From the NCBI GenBank assembly GCA_026982335.1, contig JALSHH010000016.1, forward strand, positions 18,740 through 82,739: 64,000 bases of DNA. The letters run 5' to 3'. This document shows, piece by piece, positions 8,591-19,912 of the stretch (the first letter of the stretch is position 1; each line of letters opens with the position of its first letter). The position numbers were made by a program, and so were the translations under genes. The DNA comes from Phycisphaerales bacterium. Lineage in GTDB: Bacteria; Planctomycetota; Phycisphaerae; Phycisphaerales; UBA1924. The notes beneath the pieces are model-generated. The model was not told where the DNA came from. It worked only from the letters and a program-made list of their open reading frames with translations, and did no database searches.

Positions 8591-10063
8591 ATGCTCATCC
8601 ATCCTCACCCGCCGTCCTTCTCCGAGCTCCAATCTCTTCCCCGTTCAATGACCCCACTCTTGCTCGTCGGCATCTTGCTTGGGCTTGTTGCTGCCGCCAG
8701 CGCCCAGCCGACCACCCCGCCACCGGCCATCCCCAAGCCAACGAACACCTCACCGACCACCTCAGCAATCGAACTCGAACAATCCCCCGCCCGCATTGAC
8801 GCCCTCAATCTCAATATCTACCTGCCCAAGGGATCCGTAACTGAAACCACGAGCTTTGGCTCCAATGCCACGATGGGCGTCGGATTCCCCGATCAAATCG
8901 GAGTGATGACAATTAAGGAGCAAAAAACCACTGATCCCGAACTCACCGTCAAACAGGTCGCGGACAACATCATCAATCAGCTCACCCGCTTTGCAAGCTC
9001 AAAAACGGGCAAACTCATCTCACGCGACTCGAATCTCATCATCCCACCACACACAGGTGAACGCTTTTATATTCGCCTGCCTGGACTCAATGGCCAACCT
9101 GATTCTGTCCGTGGAATGACCATTTTTCAGAGTCAGCCCCGCAAATTTGTCATCTTCGATTTCACCTGCCTCTACGCAAACTTTGACCAAGCCAGGGCCT
9201 ATTACGAAACCTCAGTCGCAACCATGGACCTCGGAAACCCCACCGACTCCGACATTCGCCGAGCCGCTGCAATCAAATCCATGCTCGCCTTTCTTGATCG
9301 ACGATCTGTCGAAGACTACCAGGATGCCATGACCGGCAAAAAGGATCGATGGGAACGACTCTACCTCCCGGCACCCTCGGGGGATGAAATGGACGCCACC
9401 GAATACGGGTATCGAAAAATCCGCTCTTGGGGCGGATTCAAAGGTGAACTCACCGAAAAACCCCGGCGATCATGGACCCCAGACGATCGACAACTCGGGT
9501 ATTTCGTCCAAATTGATGCGATGGCCTTGGAAGAAAACCTCCGCATCGACACCCGGGCGACCTTCTACATGTCCGAGGACACAAAAGAAGAATCTTGGAC
9601 AATCAAAATGTCCATCCGCCAGGATGGGTTTCAACAGACCTCCACCATCACGGGGGCCCGATCAGGAACCAGTATGGCGATCGTACTCGACCAGTCGGAT
9701 GCCCCAACAACCAAAACTCACCCATTGATTCAAGGTGAAGGGTATATATCGCAAGTCCAAACCTACCTCATCGGCAAACTCCTCGCAAAAAAGGCCGACC
9801 CTGGCGAATATGCCTCCTATGCCTACAACAGCTCGCTGGGCACCATTACCCTGCGATGGGATGTGGTTGAAAAGCCTGAAGAAACTCCAGATCTCATCCG
9901 AATCACCACCAAAGTTTCCAACGACACCCCCCCCATCGCCAGCATCTATGACAAAAACGGCAACCTTCTGCGAGTACGCCTTGCCAACGGAAGAATTTGG
10001 GAGCCCATTGAGCTCGATCGACTCATCAAGCTCTGGAAAAAAAAGGGGCTCCCCCTCGAATAA
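8591..10063 (+). CDS. Exported protein of unknown function
   Basis: The start at 8591 follows GGAG and gives 490 residues; an internal ATG at about residue 19 could also serve. A hydrophobic segment (LLLVGILLGLVAAASAQP) followed by a Pro/Thr-rich stretch makes a signal peptide and secretion likely. The rest is soluble, mixed alpha/beta by eye, with a stretch DLGNPTDSDIRRAAAIKSMLAFLDRRSVEDYQDAM that looks helical. I recognise no domain. It may be co-transcribed with the peptidase at 10236, 172 bases downstream, but an own promoter is as likely. The gene is divergent from the S10 operon. Confidence 0.85.
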   Translation: MLIHPHPPSFSELQSLPRSMTPLLLVGILLGLVAAASAQPTTPPPAIPKPTNTSPTTSAIELEQSPARIDALNLNIYLPKGSVTETTSFGSNATMGVGFPDQIGVMTIKEQKTTDPELTVKQVADNIINQLTRFASSKTGKLISRDSNLIIPPHTGERFYIRLPGLNGQPDSVRGMTIFQSQPRKFVIFDFTCLYANFDQARAYYETSVATMDLGNPTDSDIRRAAAIKSMLAFLDRRSVEDYQDAMTGKKDRWERLYLPAPSGDEMDATEYGYRKIRSWGGFKGELTEKPRRSWTPDDRQLGYFVQIDAMALEENLRIDTRATFYMSEDTKEESWTIKMSIRQDGFQQTSTITGARSGTSMAIVLDQSDAPTTKTHPLIQGEGYISQVQTYLIGKLLAKKADPGEYASYAYNSSLGTITLRWDVVEKPEETPDLIRITTKVSNDTPPIASIYDKNGNLLRVRLANGRIWEPIELDRLIKLWKKKGLPLE

Positions 10064-10235
10064 CCGCTCTGCACCACACCATGCGTCTTTGAGCTCTTCT
10101 TTGGGCTCGTAGGCTCCTAGGATAACCCGCAACAAATGTGTGCAACCTACCCTGATCACCTCGGTATATGCACACACGGATATCTCTATCCGAAAAATCA
10201 CACCAACCCAAAGAACACCCATCCGGAGATCCCCG

Positions 10236-12257
10236 ATGCGCATTCCTGCTCGCCTTGCTGTCCTCATTCTCGCTGGTACCTGCCTCTCGCTCGGTGCCTG
10301 TGTTTCGTCAACCACACGCAACACCAATACCAACGCCGGCACCTTCGCACTGATCGCCAATGAGCAAGTCCCGGTGCCTCAGATTGAGATGGGCGATGCG
10401 GCCACCATCGATGCGATCATCAACGAAGGCAAAAACAACTCCCAAGTCCTCGCCACACTCACCGAGATGTGCGAAACCTTTGGACCAAGGCTCACCGGAT
10501 CGTCCAACCTCCAAAAAGCACAACGATGGGCACGCAGCAAATTCGAAGCCAACGGTGCCTCAAACGCCCACCTGAGCCAATGGGGCACCATTGAAACCCG
10601 GTTCGATCGAGGCCCATCAACTGCCCGCGTTTTGATGTCCTCAGGCAGACGCAAAAAGAGTGAACCCAAAGTCCTCCGCACCCTTGAATTCTCAACTCTC
10701 TCATGGTCGATGGGAACCGACGGGCCTGTCTCGGGCAAAATCATTCACCTCCCCACTACCATGGAAGAGTACCAAGCCAACGCAGGCAACTATGCAGACG
10801 CATGGGTACTCATCACCCCCAAGTATGCTGCTCGAGGCGGGATTCGTTCCACCGGATTCCTCATGCGCGAACGCATGGATGAACGCCACGAAATTCGCAA
10901 GGGAATCGCCCGCCGTCAAGCGGCGGCCAACGATCCCACAGCCGAGCTCTCCGACAAAGTTTGGGAAGGTTCCTTCGACTACCACGGCTCGTTTGTCCCC
11001 GCAACGCTCACCCTCGACGAAGATGGCGACACCCCCACCGGAAGCCTCTCCATCCGCAACTTCTCCGAAGGACCAATTTCCGAATTCACCCGTGACGGTG
11101 ACACCGTCCGTTTCGTTTGGACTCATGACATGGGCACCTCGAACATTGAACTGACCTTCGATGGCAACGAGGCAACCGGCGTTTCTCGCTCAGGATCGGG
11201 CAACGAGTTCCCACTTGAGTTCTCCCGCGCCACCGCCGAATCGGTCAAAGCCGAGCATGAAGCCAAAGATTCCAAAGAGGCTGCACTGGCTGCCGTGCTC
11301 GCCGAGAACCCCAACGGGTTTGTTTCAAGTTCAAAAGATGAACGCGTCTGGACCACCTCATCGAACAACTGGATCGAACGCAAACTCGCCGATTATCCCA
11401 TCGATGTCGAAGTCAATGTCCGCGAAAGCGACTTTGACTACCTCTCTGCCCGCGCCTACGAAGGCGTTGACATCCAACTCGAGCTCGATCTTCAGCACAA
11501 CCTTACGGCCGGACCATTCCCCACCTATAATGTCATTGCCGAAATCGTTGGTTCTGAAAAACCCGATGAAATTGTCATCATCTCCGCCCACATGGACTCA
11601 TGGGACGGCCCGGGTTCACAAGGCGCCACCGATAACGGCACAGGAACCGCCGTCACCCTTGAAGCCGCCCGCATCCTCTTGGCAGTCGATGCCGAACCCA
11701 AACGCACCATTCGTTTTATCCTCTGGGGTGGCGAGGAACAGGGGCTTCTCGGGGCCCGAGGATATATCGACTCGCTCACCGACGATGAAAAGGCCAAAAT
11801 CTCTGCGGCCTTTGTCGATGACGGTGGCACCAACTATCAAGGTGGACTTCCTGCTGCCGATTGGATGGTCGACTACCTCGCTGCGGCAACCGCACCGATC
11901 AATGGTGTGTTCTATTCCGAAACGGACGACGCATTCCTCAATGTCAACATCCGCCCCACCGGTGACAAAATCGACACCCACGGCGGTTCCGACCATGCAG
12001 CTTTCAATGCCGTCGGTATCCCTGGGTTCTTCTGGGATGAGGTTGGGCGGGCCGACTACCAATTCGGATGGCACACCCAGTACGATCGGGTTGATCTGGC
12101 AATCGAAGAATACCTGATCCAATCGGCCACCAACACCGCAGTCTTGGCCTACAACCTCGCCAATGCACCTGACCTCCTCCCCCGTGAAGACCCCAATGCA
12201 CCCAAAAAAGAAGATGAAGAAACCCAAGGAGAAGAAATCGAAGGGGCCTCCTACTAA
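10236..12257 (+). CDS. M28-family zinc peptidase, lipoprotein
   Basis: Probably an exported aminopeptidase. The N-terminus is a lipoprotein signal with lipobox LSLGAC (Cys22). The M28 core lies in the last third: His452 in SAHMDSWDG, Asp466 in ATDNGTGTAV, the catalytic/ligand pair Glu500-Glu501 in WGGEEQGLLGARG, a later FVDDGG and a GSDHAAFNAVGIPGFFW segment with the last ligand histidine. These are the two-zinc ligands known for the family. The middle part (about 150-330) has an insert with a beta-sandwich look before the catalytic core. ATG at 10236 follows GGAG; the longer upstream frame is not signal-like. 673 residues. A terminator follows at 12299. Confidence 0.92.
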   Translation: MRIPARLAVLILAGTCLSLGACVSSTTRNTNTNAGTFALIANEQVPVPQIEMGDAATIDAIINEGKNNSQVLATLTEMCETFGPRLTGSSNLQKAQRWARSKFEANGASNAHLSQWGTIETRFDRGPSTARVLMSSGRRKKSEPKVLRTLEFSTLSWSMGTDGPVSGKIIHLPTTMEEYQANAGNYADAWVLITPKYAARGGIRSTGFLMRERMDERHEIRKGIARRQAAANDPTAELSDKVWEGSFDYHGSFVPATLTLDEDGDTPTGSLSIRNFSEGPISEFTRDGDTVRFVWTHDMGTSNIELTFDGNEATGVSRSGSGNEFPLEFSRATAESVKAEHEAKDSKEAALAAVLAENPNGFVSSSKDERVWTTSSNNWIERKLADYPIDVEVNVRESDFDYLSARAYEGVDIQLELDLQHNLTAGPFPTYNVIAEIVGSEKPDEIVIISAHMDSWDGPGSQGATDNGTGTAVTLEAARILLAVDAEPKRTIRFILWGGEEQGLLGARGYIDSLTDDEKAKISAAFVDDGGTNYQGGLPAADWMVDYLAAATAPINGVFYSETDDAFLNVNIRPTGDKIDTHGGSDHAAFNAVGIPGFFWDEVGRADYQFGWHTQYDRVDLAIEEYLIQSATNTAVLAYNLANAPDLLPREDPNAPKKEDEETQGEEIEGASY

Positions 12258-12298
12258 ACTAAAAATACGCCGCTCTCGATTTATTGATTCGACCAAAG

Positions 12299-12326
12299 AG
12301 GAAGCAACATACTGCTTCCTTTTTTC
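12299..12326 (+). terminator. Rho-independent terminator
   Basis: A perfect 8-bp stem (AGGAAGCA with TGCTTCCT, 6-base loop) is followed by six T residues. It closes the transcript of the M28 peptidase gene. Confidence 0.85.
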
Positions 12327-12408
12327 TCCCTGACTTTCATTCTTCGAATCCCTCCAGATTCCGCCCCATTTCATCCTTAACCCGACCAATACCCGATACA
12401 CTGTGCAT

Positions 12409-13497
12409 ATGGCTACCGATCGCATCATCGCACCAACCACCGCCTCGCCCATCGAAGAGCATGCCAACTGGGCACTGCGCCCTCAATCCATCGAGGAATA
12501 TATCGGACAGCCCGAACTCATCGAACGCCTGCTCATCGCTATCGAAGCGGTCAAGGCCCGCCAGAAAAGCGCCACCGATCTTGATCTGTGCGAGCACCTC
12601 GAGCACATCCTCCTCCATGGACCACCCGGACTCGGAAAAACCACCCTCGCCCATGTCATCGGCGCCGAACTGGGCACCAAAGTTCATACCACTTCAGGGC
12701 CTGCACTCGCCCGAGGTACTGATCTCGTCGCGGTGCTGACCCGATTGCAACCCGGCGATATCCTTTTTATTGACGAAATTCACCGCCTGCCTGTCGCGGT
12801 CGAAGAGTTCATCTACCCGGCAATGGAAGACTTTCGCATTGATGTCTGTCTTGACACCGGGCTCAATGCCCGCACCGTCCAGATCAAATGCGCTCCCTTC
12901 ACACTCATCGGCGCAACCACCCGCGCCGGATTGCTCAGTTCACCTTTGCGTTCACGCTTTGGGATCACCCATCACCTCAAATACTATGACCAAGATGATC
13001 TCGTTCATATCCTCGGACGATCGTCCTCGCTGCTCTCGATGGGTCGACCTGAAATCAATTCCCTCGGCTCAATCGCCGCCCGATCCAGAGGTACCCCCCG
13101 CATCGCCAACCGACTCTTGCGTCGTGTTCGTGATTTCGCCGCCGTCCGCGCGAAGGGCATTATCTCCGATTCTGTCGTTCATGATGCTCTGGCACTCGAA
13201 GGGGTTGATGCACTTGGACTTGATGAACTCGACCGCACTTACCTGAAGACGATCCGCACCATCTATGCCGGCGGGCCCGTTGGGCTCGAGGCCATCGCTG
13301 CAACGCTCAACGAAGACACAGGCACCCTTGAAGATGTTGTCGAGCCCTATCTGCTGCAAATCGGATTCCTTGCCAGAACCAAACGCGGGCGCATGCTCAC
13401 CAATCTCGCCTGCGAGCACTTAGGCCTGCCACGAATGCCCCAGAGCCAACTCCTCGAGGAAAAACCATCAACTCAATCGGTTCACAGCCTCTTCTAA
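12409..13497 (+). CDS. ruvB: Holliday junction branch-migration helicase RuvB
   Basis: RuvB is the AAA+ motor that drives branch migration together with RuvA before RuvC cleavage. The 362 residues carry Walker A GPPGLGKTT (71-79), Walker B ILFIDEIHR, sensor 1 GATTRAG, the arginine-finger region SPLRSRFGI and a C-terminal winged helix. ATG at 12409 is preferred over GTG at 12403, because TACACT lies 6 bases before it, as expected for a leaderless mRNA. ruvA and ruvC are not in the window. Confidence 0.97.
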   Translation: MATDRIIAPTTASPIEEHANWALRPQSIEEYIGQPELIERLLIAIEAVKARQKSATDLDLCEHLEHILLHGPPGLGKTTLAHVIGAELGTKVHTTSGPALARGTDLVAVLTRLQPGDILFIDEIHRLPVAVEEFIYPAMEDFRIDVCLDTGLNARTVQIKCAPFTLIGATTRAGLLSSPLRSRFGITHHLKYYDQDDLVHILGRSSSLLSMGRPEINSLGSIAARSRGTPRIANRLLRRVRDFAAVRAKGIISDSVVHDALALEGVDALGLDELDRTYLKTIRTIYAGGPVGLEAIAATLNEDTGTLEDVVEPYLLQIGFLARTKRGRMLTNLACEHLGLPRMPQSQLLEEKPSTQSVHSLF

Positions 13498-13521
13498 TTC
13501 AACTGGTACATGTGCGGGCGT

Positions 13522-14277
13522 TTATTTCTTGAAGGCTTTCGATAACTCTTCTTCCGCCTCTTCAGTCAAATACAGAATGCATCCATCATTGGGCGAAAGC
13601 GTCAATTTACCCTGCATAAGTGACGCAGCCACCTCAACGGGCACAGACATCATCGACGATCCACAGACATATTCGTGGCGTTTGCGGTCGATGATTTCGA
13701 GCGGTGCCATTGCATCTTCGCCGCGATTGTCGAGCAGCTCCTGATAAATTGCCATCACATGCTTGGGCACATCGGCAACAAGTGCCTCGCGTTTCGCACG
13801 AAGCTCGGCAAGTTTCTCGGCAATATCATCGGCCCGCTTCTGACGATCCGACTCGGCCACCCCACGCACTTTGTCACGATCTGTTTTGGATACTTCGAGT
13901 TCCGTAAGCTTGGCCTCGAGCTCTTCAACTTTTTCGAGTCCTTCGATGGCCTGCTCGTCGTATGCTGCTCGTTGCTCTTTCAGATTGTTGACTTCAGAGA
14001 GAAGCGCTTTGTACTCTTTGTTGGTACTCGCGCTATTCATCTTTTCACGAAGTTCATCAATGCGTACTTTAAGCCGCTCGCTCTCACCTTCGGCATTGGC
14101 AGTCGTCGCTTTAAGTTGGCGGATCTGGATTTGTAACGAGTCGGACTGTGCACCAAGATCTGCAAGTTTCTTGGTCTGTTCTCCAAGGAATCGCTCGGCA
14201 GCTTCGAGCCTACTCTGGAGCCCCCGCATCTCTATATCGACCCGGAACACACAAAGCAGCTGATTCGTCACGGACAT
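13522..14277 (-). CDS. Coiled-coil protein with degenerate zinc-ribbon end
   Basis: The 251 residues form a long coiled coil (about 15-170, rich in Glu, Lys, Leu) followed by a small C-terminal domain (from KRHEYVCGSSMMSVP to GCILYLTEEAEEEL). This layout matches the family of C4-type zinc-ribbon coiled-coil proteins common in bacteria, where the end has two CxxC pairs. Here only one cysteine of each pair remains (CGSS and DGC), so zinc binding is doubtful. Start 14277 follows AGGAGAG; ATG at 14307 is less well placed. Function unknown. It is convergent with ruvB. Confidence 0.85.
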   Translation of the reverse strand: MSVTNQLLCVFRVDIEMRGLQSRLEAAERFLGEQTKKLADLGAQSDSLQIQIRQLKATTANAEGESERLKVRIDELREKMNSASTNKEYKALLSEVNNLKEQRAAYDEQAIEGLEKVEELEAKLTELEVSKTDRDKVRGVAESDRQKRADDIAEKLAELRAKREALVADVPKHVMAIYQELLDNRGEDAMAPLEIIDRKRHEYVCGSSMMSVPVEVAASLMQGKLTLSPNDGCILYLTEEAEEELSKAFKK

Positions 14278-14323
14278 GCATCTCTCCTGAGCGGGTGTCT
14301 CGATCATGCATGAGTCTAGCCCG

Positions 14324-15253
14324 CTATCCTCCGAGTGTGGCAGATACGCCCAGATCTTGTGTCACTTGGAGCACCCAATATGCAAATGGTGCGACCAGAA
14401 TCGGTGAGTCGATAATATCCAAGACGCCTCCGAATCCGGGCAGGCTCGACCCTGAATCCTTTACCCCACCATCGCGCTTGAGCAAACTCGCAGCCAGATC
14501 CCCGCACTGACCAAGCCCACCAATCACCACACCCATCACACCCGAAACCATTAACGACGGTGCATCAATCCCTTCTTTGTGCAGCAGCCATGCCCCCCCC
14601 ATCCCGACCAATCCTGATGTCACCATCCCCCCAATGAGACCCTCCCAAGTCTTTTTGGGGCTCAGCCACGGGATCATCTTATGCTTGCCGATCGTGGTAC
14701 CCGTAAAGAAAGCCCCAATATCGCATGATTTGACCGTTGCAAGGATCCAGATCATCACCCAGACTGAGTGCTCACGCCGAATCAAGACAAAGAGTCCAAG
14801 CATCAATCCCATATACACATGGATCAGCAAAATCCCCGATCCCACCGCGATCGCTCCCTCAACCTTCTTGGGTCGCACCGCATAGAGCATCCCGACCATG
14901 AATGCCACGACCACCGAAGTGATCCCGGCTGCGAACCCGCTGGTCCCACTCGCATCCTCAGGCGTGAAGGCGATGACCATCAACCCCAAAAGCCCAACCG
15001 TAATCGCAATCGATGTCCCGATATGCACGCCCTTGGCGCGGAATATCCGGGCAACCTCGCGGGCCCCCATCGCACTCAAAAGCACGAACACAGGCAGCAC
15101 GATCATCCCAGGGGGAAAGGTCTCACTCGGAAAAAAAACCGGCGCACCCAACCCGTCGATCCACTGATCGAGCCAAGCCAGCACCCCTATGAGCACAATG
15201 AGCAATGGTCCAAATGTCAAACGATGCTTCAACACGGATGGACAATAGGACAC
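14324..15253 (-). CDS. cdsA: Phosphatidate cytidylyltransferase
   Basis: CdsA makes CDP-diacylglycerol from phosphatidate and CTP, the branch point of phospholipid synthesis. The 309-residue protein is mostly hydrophobic with about eight membrane segments. The family signature is at the C-terminus: GDLAASLLKRDGGVKDSGSSLPG followed by GFGGVLDIIDS. A KKTWEGLIGG segment lies before it, also family-typical. The start is GTG at 15253. It lies 20 bases downstream of uppS, the usual uppS-cdsA pairing that joins carrier-lipid and phospholipid synthesis. Confidence 0.96.
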   Translation of the reverse strand: MSYCPSVLKHRLTFGPLLIVLIGVLAWLDQWIDGLGAPVFFPSETFPPGMIVLPVFVLLSAMGAREVARIFRAKGVHIGTSIAITVGLLGLMVIAFTPEDASGTSGFAAGITSVVVAFMVGMLYAVRPKKVEGAIAVGSGILLIHVYMGLMLGLFVLIRREHSVWVMIWILATVKSCDIGAFFTGTTIGKHKMIPWLSPKKTWEGLIGGMVTSGLVGMGGAWLLHKEGIDAPSLMVSGVMGVVIGGLGQCGDLAASLLKRDGGVKDSGSSLPGFGGVLDIIDSPILVAPFAYWVLQVTQDLGVSATLGG

Positions 15254-15273
15254 GAACGCCCCGATTGCCCCAT

Positions 15274-17489
<2,216 letters not shown>

Positions 17490-17696
17490 CTATTCCATTT
17501 CCATTCCGCAGAAGAGGTGAGTGTGCGATTATCGGTACAACCATAGCCTCATGGCAGATCAACGCATACAAGGTAATGCCTCGACAGGTTGCTTTATGCA
17601 GATTATTCGGGCTCGCACATCAATACATTGACCAGAGCATCGAGAGTGATCCTCCGAATCATCCGATACGGATCGTACCCAAAGAAGGAGTCGGTT

Positions 17697-17873
17697 ATGT
17701 CTGATCAAAAAATGGTCAAAATCATGTGTCCCAACCTGACCTGCCGCAAGGTCCTCTCCATCCCTGATTTGGCTCGAGGAAAGACCGTCCGGTGCAAGTC
17801 CTGTGGCACAAACATCCGCGTCCCGAACGATAAACCCGCACCGTCGCCATCAAACACCGACTCGCCAAGCTAG
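17697..17873 (+). CDS. Small zinc-ribbon protein
   Basis: 58 residues starting MSDQKMVKIM, after a strong AAGGAG. Two Cys pairs (CPNLTC near residue 11 and CKSC near 33) separated by 16 residues make a zinc ribbon of the kind seen at the N-terminus of many planctomycete proteins, here stand-alone. The tail is Pro/Ser-rich. Function unknown. A strong terminator follows. Confidence 0.8.
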   Translation: MSDQKMVKIMCPNLTCRKVLSIPDLARGKTVRCKSCGTNIRVPNDKPAPSPSNTDSPS

Positions 17874-17901
17874 CCCATGCCAAGAACACCAAACCGATTT
17901 G

Positions 17902-17932
17902 AAAAAGCACCATCCTCTGGACGGTGCTTTTT
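17902..17932. terminator. Bidirectional rho-independent terminator
   Basis: A 10-bp perfect stem (AAAAAGCACC with GGTGCTTTTT, 11-base loop) has an A run on one side and a T run on the other, so it can end both the small zinc-ribbon gene (plus) and the FHA gene (minus). Confidence 0.85.
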
Positions 17933-17980
17933 GATTGCTCAACATCGGACAAATAGGACCAAATCAGATGAGAGACCAAA

Positions 17981-18472
17981 TCACAGCGGCGGCTGATCAT
18001 CATCATCGTCATCAAAGTCAAACTGGAAATCCATCATACTTGAATCATCGTTCATATCACTGACAGGAACCATCTTCTCCGCTGAGATAGAAGCCGCCGG
18101 AGCAGAGGCAGATGCAGGAATGGCAATCTCTTCAGGAAGTCCGTCTTTGTACATCGTCTGGGCGTCAATATCACCCGGCTCGCCATTGACCGAAACCAAG
18201 AACACCAATCCGCCGAAGGAAACCAAATCGCCCGCGCACAAAGGCTGGGAAGTGATCCGTTCTTGGTTGACAAAGGTGCCGTTGCTTGAACCGAGATCGT
18301 TGACGACAATCGAGCTCTCATCAACGACAAACTCACAGTGCTTGCGGGAGATTCCGGCAGCAGGCACCCGAATCTGACAATCATCAAGCCGACCCACAAG
18401 CGTCCTCGCCTGCCTCAACGGCACCGGGGTGGTCGAACCATTCTTTGTGACACGAATAAGGATGACTTCCAA
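17981..18472 (-). CDS. FHA-domain protein
   Basis: FHA domains bind phosphothreonine peptides and often read Ser/Thr kinase signals. The domain covers about residues 5-95, with the key residues visible: GR (TLVGRLDDCQI), S and H (GISRKHCEF), and N (DLGSSNGTFVNQERI). The C-terminal third is Ala/Ser-rich, ending in an acidic run (FQFDFDDDDDDQPPL). I choose the TTG at 18472, preceded by AAGGAAAGG; the frame is open to 18589, but that would overlap the divergent hemW. No kinase gene is nearby. Confidence 0.85.
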   Translation of the reverse strand: MEVILIRVTKNGSTTPVPLRQARTLVGRLDDCQIRVPAAGISRKHCEFVVDESSIVVNDLGSSNGTFVNQERITSQPLCAGDLVSFGGLVFLVSVNGEPGDIDAQTMYKDGLPEEIAIPASASAPAASISAEKMVPVSDMNDDSSMMDFQFDFDDDDDDQPPL

Positions 18473-18530
18473 ACCGAACCTACCCTTTCCTTCATCGCTC
18501 CTGAAGACACATTCCTGCGGAGGATTTCCT

Positions 18531-19805
18531 ATGGCGGACAATACCGCCTTTTCACTTGTCAAGCAACGATCTATTGGCTCATCGGGCATTGTATTTCAAG
18601 ATCAACATGATCTTCACACACCCCGACCTGAAGGCAATCGTGCTCGCTCGCTCTACATACATATACCATTTTGTACGCACAAATGCCATTATTGCGACTT
18701 CTACTCCATCGTCGATCAGCAAGGTCGACAACAAATTTTCCTCGATCGGCTCGTCCGAGAACTCCGTGCCCAGGCACCATACGCCGACCAAAACCCGCTC
18801 AAAACCATCTTCGTCGGCGGCGGCACCCCCTCGCTCCTCGAACCGACCCTCTGGAAAACACTCCTCGAAACACTTGATCAACTCTTTGATCTCTCGGATA
18901 TCCGGGCTGGAAAAGGCGAGTTCAGCGTCGAAAATAACCCCGAATCCGTCACCGAAGAGCTCGCAGCCACCTACGCCCAAGGTGGAGTCAACCGCGTCTC
19001 AATGGGAGCCCAGTCCTTCAATCCCAAACACCTCGAAGCACTCGATCGCATCCACAACCCTGACAAGGTGCCCCAGGCGATCGACATTTTTCAGCGGGCA
19101 GGCATCCAACGCGTTTCAATCGACCTGATCTTCGCCATCCCCGGACAAACCATCGAGCAATGGGATGCCGACCTGTGCACCGCACTGACGCTGCCCATCG
19201 AGCACCTCTCTGCCTATGGGCTCACCTACGAACCCGGCACCGCAATGACCGCTCGGCTCGCCAAAGGTGAGTTCGCTCAAATGCCTGATGAAACCGAAAC
19301 AGCGATGTACCGCCACACCATCGACACCCTCCGCAAGCACGGGTTCGATCGCTATGAAGTCTCCAACCACGCCAAACCTGAAGCCGAGTGTCAGCACAAT
19401 ATGCGCTATTGGACGAGTCAGGATTGGTTGGCGGTAGGACCAAGCGCATCGGGGCATTTCCGAGGCGCTCGATGGAAGAACACCCCTCGGCTCGATGATT
19501 ATCTCAAACTCGACGAGCACGGGTTCGCCCCGATCTGTGAGTACGAACCACCTGACGATCGGCGTGCATTGATGGATCTGCTGATGACCTCGATTCGGCT
19601 CGCCCAAGGTGTCGATTCGGTATTTGCCCTTGAAGAGGCCGCGAAACTCGGAAAAGCGGATCAACTCCAAGCAGCAGCGGTCATGTGTCAAGATCAGGGA
19701 TGGCTTGCCCAAGCCAACTCGCCCCAGTGGCAACTGACCGATGAAGGATTCCTCTTCGCGGATCGGGTGGCACGCGAGTTCATCGCAGCGGTGATGGCGG
19801 ATTGA
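18531..19805 (+). CDS. hemW: HemW-like radical SAM protein
   Basis: HemW is a radical-SAM haem chaperone related to oxygen-independent coproporphyrinogen III oxidase (HemN). The radical-SAM motif CxxxCxxC is at Cys48, 52 and 55 (HIPFCTHKCHYCDFYS), followed by FVGGGTPSLL and the family block VNRVSMGAQSFNPKHLEALDRIH. The C-terminal domain matches HemW length (424 residues). True HemN has an extra conserved cysteine after the motif, which I do not see, so HemW is preferred. ATG 18531 follows GGAGG by seven bases. Confidence 0.9.
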   Translation: MADNTAFSLVKQRSIGSSGIVFQDQHDLHTPRPEGNRARSLYIHIPFCTHKCHYCDFYSIVDQQGRQQIFLDRLVRELRAQAPYADQNPLKTIFVGGGTPSLLEPTLWKTLLETLDQLFDLSDIRAGKGEFSVENNPESVTEELAATYAQGGVNRVSMGAQSFNPKHLEALDRIHNPDKVPQAIDIFQRAGIQRVSIDLIFAIPGQTIEQWDADLCTALTLPIEHLSAYGLTYEPGTAMTARLAKGEFAQMPDETETAMYRHTIDTLRKHGFDRYEVSNHAKPEAECQHNMRYWTSQDWLAVGPSASGHFRGARWKNTPRLDDYLKLDEHGFAPICEYEPPDDRRALMDLLMTSIRLAQGVDSVFALEEAAKLGKADQLQAAAVMCQDQGWLAQANSPQWQLTDEGFLFADRVAREFIAAVMAD

Positions 19806-19835
19806 TCTTCCTTGACCCAACGATTTCTTGTCCCA

Positions 19836-19912
19836 ACGAGCCGCGACCGTGAGGGAGCGGTCTTTGGGCTTTATAAAACACATAAGACCGCTCCCTCACG
19901 ATCTCGCTCGTG
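19836..19912. repeat. Long inverted repeat, family A copy 1
   Basis: The left arm starts ACGAGCCGCGACCGTGAG and is repeated, inverted, at 19884-19912 with a loop of about 20 bases. Nearly identical arms recur at 40136-40212 and 51756-51837. This copy lies between the convergent hemW and pseudouridine-synthase genes and overlaps the last codons of the latter. It may act as a terminator, but the repeated sequence suggests a small mobile (REP or MITE-like) element. Confidence 0.85.

Noticed and set aside
17589..17696. Longer N-terminus for the small zinc-ribbon protein
   Set aside because: A strong AAGGAG directly before ATG 17697 fixes the start; the upstream residues are not part of the family pattern.
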